From NCBI GenBank assembly GCA_028711675.1, contig JAQTRT010000121.1, forward strand, positions 1 through 9,000: a DNA stretch of 9,000 nt, read 5' to 3'. This DNA comes from a bacterium. GTDB lineage: Bacteria; Spirochaetota; JAHITG01. A model generated the notes under the pieces. That model worked only from the letters and a program-made list of their open reading frames with translations, did not search any database and was not told where the DNA came from. Below are positions 7,440 through 9,000 of this stretch, piece after piece; positions within the stretch are counted from its first letter, which is position 1, and every line of letters begins with the position of its first letter. The position numbers and the translations under genes are program-made.

Positions 7440-7503
7440 TTGACAGGATTAGCAGGATAATTTTTATTAAAATTTTAATAAATTCATTCTTCATCCTGTC
7501 TGT
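7440..7503. repeat. Imperfect inverted repeat with palindromic core (REP/MITE-like)
   Basis: GACAGGAT (7442-7449) is inverted as ATCCTGTC (7493-7500) around a perfect 20-bp AT palindrome at 7463-7482. The two symmetry centres differ by only about 1.5 bases, so the whole 60-base stretch can fold as a long interrupted hairpin. The left arm also repeats CAGGAT at a 9-base spacing (7444 and 7453). TTGACA at 7440-7445 is a perfect -35 in the plus direction, but the matching -10 is poor (4 of 6). It resembles dispersed intergenic elements containing 'gacaggat...atcctgtc' that I recall from several bacterial genomes; copy number here cannot be checked. Confidence 0.6.
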
Positions 7504-7509
7504 TTTTTA

Positions 7510-7535
7510 TCTGTGCCTTTCCGTGTGAATCTGTG
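7510..7535 (+). repeat. Three hexamers phased at exactly 10 bases
   Basis: TCTGTG (7510), TCCGTG (7520) and TCTGTG (7530) recur at exact 10-base intervals, one helical turn apart, directly between the inverted repeat and the Shine-Dalgarno of the small gene. This may be the right part of the same intergenic element or a protein-binding array. Confidence 0.5.
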
Positions 7536-7554
7536 GCTGTATTTCAAATTTCAC

Positions 7555-7560
7555 AGGAGG
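7555..7560 (+). promoter_or_regulatory. Shine-Dalgarno AGGAGG of the small membrane protein
   Basis: A perfect AGGAGG lies 5 bases before ATG 7566. It fixes that start over the in-frame upstream ATG at 7533 and shows the organism does use anti-Shine-Dalgarno pairing. Confidence 0.85.
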
Positions 7561-7565
7561 ATCCT

Positions 7566-7733
7566 ATGAATTTATTTCAACTGGTAAAACCAATTGGCAT
7601 CACGACTTATGCGTTTATTTTTCTGACCGTACTGAGCGGCCTTTTAAGATGGAAACTGAATGTGCACAAGTTCTTGGCCCTCTCAGCATTGGTCCTGGGA
7701 ACTACCCATGCCGTTATTGTTATTTTCTTTTAA
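7566..7733 (+). CDS. 55-residue two-helix membrane protein with ferric-reductase-like heme signature
   Basis: The product has two hydrophobic helices (about 10-27 and 35-55) joined by a short basic loop (RWKLNVHK). His34 and His48 lie in helix 2 with 13 residues between them, in the context HKFLALSALVLGTTHA, which matches the 'H(k/r).lg.......lHa' heme-ligand helix of ferric-reductase-like and related membrane b-type cytochromes. Those proteins have six or more helices, so this one corresponds to only a slice and would need to oligomerise to supply both axial ligands of each heme. The AGGAGG 5 bases upstream makes expression very likely and fixes the start. It stands alone on the plus strand, convergent with the M28 gene. 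Two-helix topology and His spacing are seen; heme binding is inferred. It could instead be an unrelated small membrane protein. Confidence 0.75.
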   Translation: MNLFQLVKPIGITTYAFIFLTVLSGLLRWKLNVHKFLALSALVLGTTHAVIVIFF

Positions 7734-7796
7734 ATGCAAAGTATATTTCCATGTCCTTTATAAGAGAGCCTGAAGGATTTAAATTGAGCGGAAATT

Positions 7797-8963
7797 CTAC
7801 GCCTGATCTATCGTAAGTATGATGTTCTTCGCAAAATCAAATACGTTCCCCAGGGCTTCTTTCTGGATATAAATGATCTTATCCCGTTTCTGGTGCCAGT
7901 TGGGGACCGCGTTTTTATCCGCAGGCGCGGCGCCGATCGAAAGAGCCTTGAATCCGAAGTTCCGGATCACTTCCATCTCCGTATAACCCACAGGCAGGTC
8001 CACTCCCTCTGCCGGAGCAGACAGGCCCAGACTTGCTTTTTCCGCAACAGCGTTCATCTCACTGTCGGGCAAATATTTTTTCAGCATGCCTTCTGACCTG
8101 AGAAAAACAGGATTCCCGATACCGCAGCATTCCAGCACCAGGAAACCGGCATCAGGCCTTAGTTCAAACTGGTGTTTCCTTAAATAATGATGGATGCCGT
8201 CGCACCCTGTCTCTTCCGCGCCAGTAAAAAGACCTGTGACCTCCACGTGATCAAGGGGGTGGGCCTTAAAATAAGCCATTAAGGCCAGGAGCACTCCTGC
8301 GCCGGAAGCATTATCATTGGCCCCGCTGCAAGGCGGCGCAGCATACTCGGAATGAAAAGCCGCTGCCAGGCACGCTGTGAAAAAGATATCCAGCGCGTAA
8401 AAAAGTAACCGGCCTGCAAAATGGGGTATGATCAGAAAAACCAGGCTATTGAGGAAGAGAAGGCCGAAAGCCACGAACGACATCCTGATGAAAAAAGGGA
8501 GACACCGGACGATCCGGGGATGGAACAACAGACCGGCCCTGGCTGAATCCACGTGAGCAACGACATAAACCTGTCTTTTAACCTGTCCTGATGCCGGACT
8601 GATCCGGCTGGCCAGGTTCTGGCTCCACCTGGACTTTAAAAACGTGTAGAAAAAAGTATGCTGAAAAACAAATTCCTTATAGAATAAAAAGAGAAGGAAT
8701 GCCCCAAAAAGGATAAGGAGCAGTTTAAACTGGTCCTGGAACAGATGAAAGGTGAGGGACGCAAGCAAACCAGCCAGGAAAAGGAACTGGTAAAGGGCGT
8801 ACACCGAGGACGGGACCTTGAATTGTTCTCCTTCCACGGCCAGGCCCGATGCCTCCAGTCTCTTCCGGATAAAGTCAAAGGCCTTTGCCTCGTTCTCCGA
8901 GGAAGTCAAGCGGTGGCCCAGCTCTTCGCTCAGATAACAGACATCCTGGTATATCTCTTCCAT
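7797..8963 (-). CDS. Membrane-embedded M28-family zinc metallopeptidase
   Basis: A 388-residue M28 (aminopeptidase Y/S type) protein. It begins with the usual helical segment (DVCYLSEELGHRLTSSENEA, 7-26). Likely di-zinc ligands are His137 in AHVDSA, Asp217 in GANDNASGAG, Glu251 with general base Glu250 in TGAEETG, Glu279 in VLECCG, and His357 in PNWHQKRD. Glu279 stands where the family usually has Asp, a conservative change. Two hydrophobic hairpins (about 54-97 and 156-203) interrupt the domain, one before His137 and one between His137 and Asp217, so the catalytic fold is anchored in the membrane. Known relatives remove N-terminal amino acids or short peptides; the substrate here is unknown. 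It has its own upstream promoter with almost no leader and no Shine-Dalgarno. Confidence 0.9.
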   Translation of the reverse strand: MEEIYQDVCYLSEELGHRLTSSENEAKAFDFIRKRLEASGLAVEGEQFKVPSSVYALYQFLFLAGLLASLTFHLFQDQFKLLLILFGAFLLFLFYKEFVFQHTFFYTFLKSRWSQNLASRISPASGQVKRQVYVVAHVDSARAGLLFHPRIVRCLPFFIRMSFVAFGLLFLNSLVFLIIPHFAGRLLFYALDIFFTACLAAAFHSEYAAPPCSGANDNASGAGVLLALMAYFKAHPLDHVEVTGLFTGAEETGCDGIHHYLRKHQFELRPDAGFLVLECCGIGNPVFLRSEGMLKKYLPDSEMNAVAEKASLGLSAPAEGVDLPVGYTEMEVIRNFGFKALSIGAAPADKNAVPNWHQKRDKIIYIQKEALGNVFDFAKNIILTIDQA

Positions 8964-8970
8964 GTGCGTT

Positions 8971-8998
8971 ATTTTATTTCTTTAGAATCGAATGTCAA
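8971..8998 (-). promoter_or_regulatory. Sigma70-like promoter for the M28 peptidase gene
   Basis: Minus strand TTGACA (8993-8998, perfect), 16 bases, TAAAAT (8971-8976, 5 of 6), then only 7 bases (8964-8970, no Shine-Dalgarno) to the ATG at 8963. Transcription from this promoter would begin on or beside the start codon. Confidence 0.65.
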
Positions 8999-9000
8999 TA

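Noticed and set aside
7440..7535. CRISPR array or start of an insertion sequence
   Set aside because: The repeats are too short and lack unique spacers, and no transposase or flanking target duplication is visible.
7533..7733. Longer form of the small membrane protein starting at ATG 7533
   Set aside because: The perfect AGGAGG 5 bases before ATG 7566 and the start of the hydrophobic helix favour the shorter form; the extra 11 residues overlap the phased repeats.
7734..7796. Possible terminator between the convergent small gene and the M28 gene
   Set aside because: Only a 5-bp TCCTT/AAGGA pairing with a long loop and no T run can be found.

Overview
The window reads as a bacterial cell-envelope or surface-glycan locus from a moderately AT-rich, probably Gram-negative-type organism. 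The main reasons are a GT9 (heptosyltransferase-type) glycosyltransferase, a GT4 glycosyltransferase, a large GT-C-type membrane glycosyltransferase, a membrane protein of the lysylphosphatidylglycerol-synthase transmembrane family and a SPASM-type radical SAM enzyme. I cannot fix the taxon. The mix suits an uncultured lineage (Omnitrophota-like or a deltaproteobacterial relative), but that is a low-confidence impression.

Layout. Positions 1-1823 (minus strand): a GT9 glycosyltransferase is followed after 2 bases by a radical SAM/SPASM gene that runs off the left edge. Positions 2024-2977 (plus): an integral membrane protein, divergent from the GT9 gene and convergent, 9 bases apart, with the next block. 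Positions 2987-7227 (minus): a GT-C membrane glycosyltransferase, a GT4 glycosyltransferase, a class I SAM methyltransferase, and a 75-codon reading frame that overlaps the methyltransferase stop by ATGA and resembles the tail of a second methyltransferase. Positions 7228-7565: an intergenic region with a promoter and a compact palindromic/phased-repeat element. Positions 7566-7733 (plus): a 55-residue two-helix membrane protein with an H-x13-H heme-type signature and a textbook Shine-Dalgarno. Positions 7797-8963 (minus): an M28 metallopeptidase whose domain is interrupted by two membrane hairpins.

How the genes may work together (inference): the GT-C enzyme would use polyprenyl-linked sugars outside the membrane, GT4 and GT9 would extend glycans on the cytoplasmic side, and the methyltransferase and radical SAM enzyme would modify sugars or lipids. 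The small heme-type protein and the peptidase show no obvious link to glycan synthesis.

The most notable structural signal is a recurring start architecture. Four minus-strand genes (starts at 1823, 5205, 7227 and 8963) each have a sigma70-like promoter with exactly 16 bases between -35 and -10, whose -10 box lies only 7-13 bases before the ATG, and none has a Shine-Dalgarno. This predicts leaderless or near-leaderless transcripts, in contrast to the strong AGGAGG in front of the small gene at 7566. Next in interest are the tiny H-x13-H protein, the intergenic repeat and the coupled 75-codon remnant. I see no CRISPR array, RNA gene, insertion sequence or phage gene.
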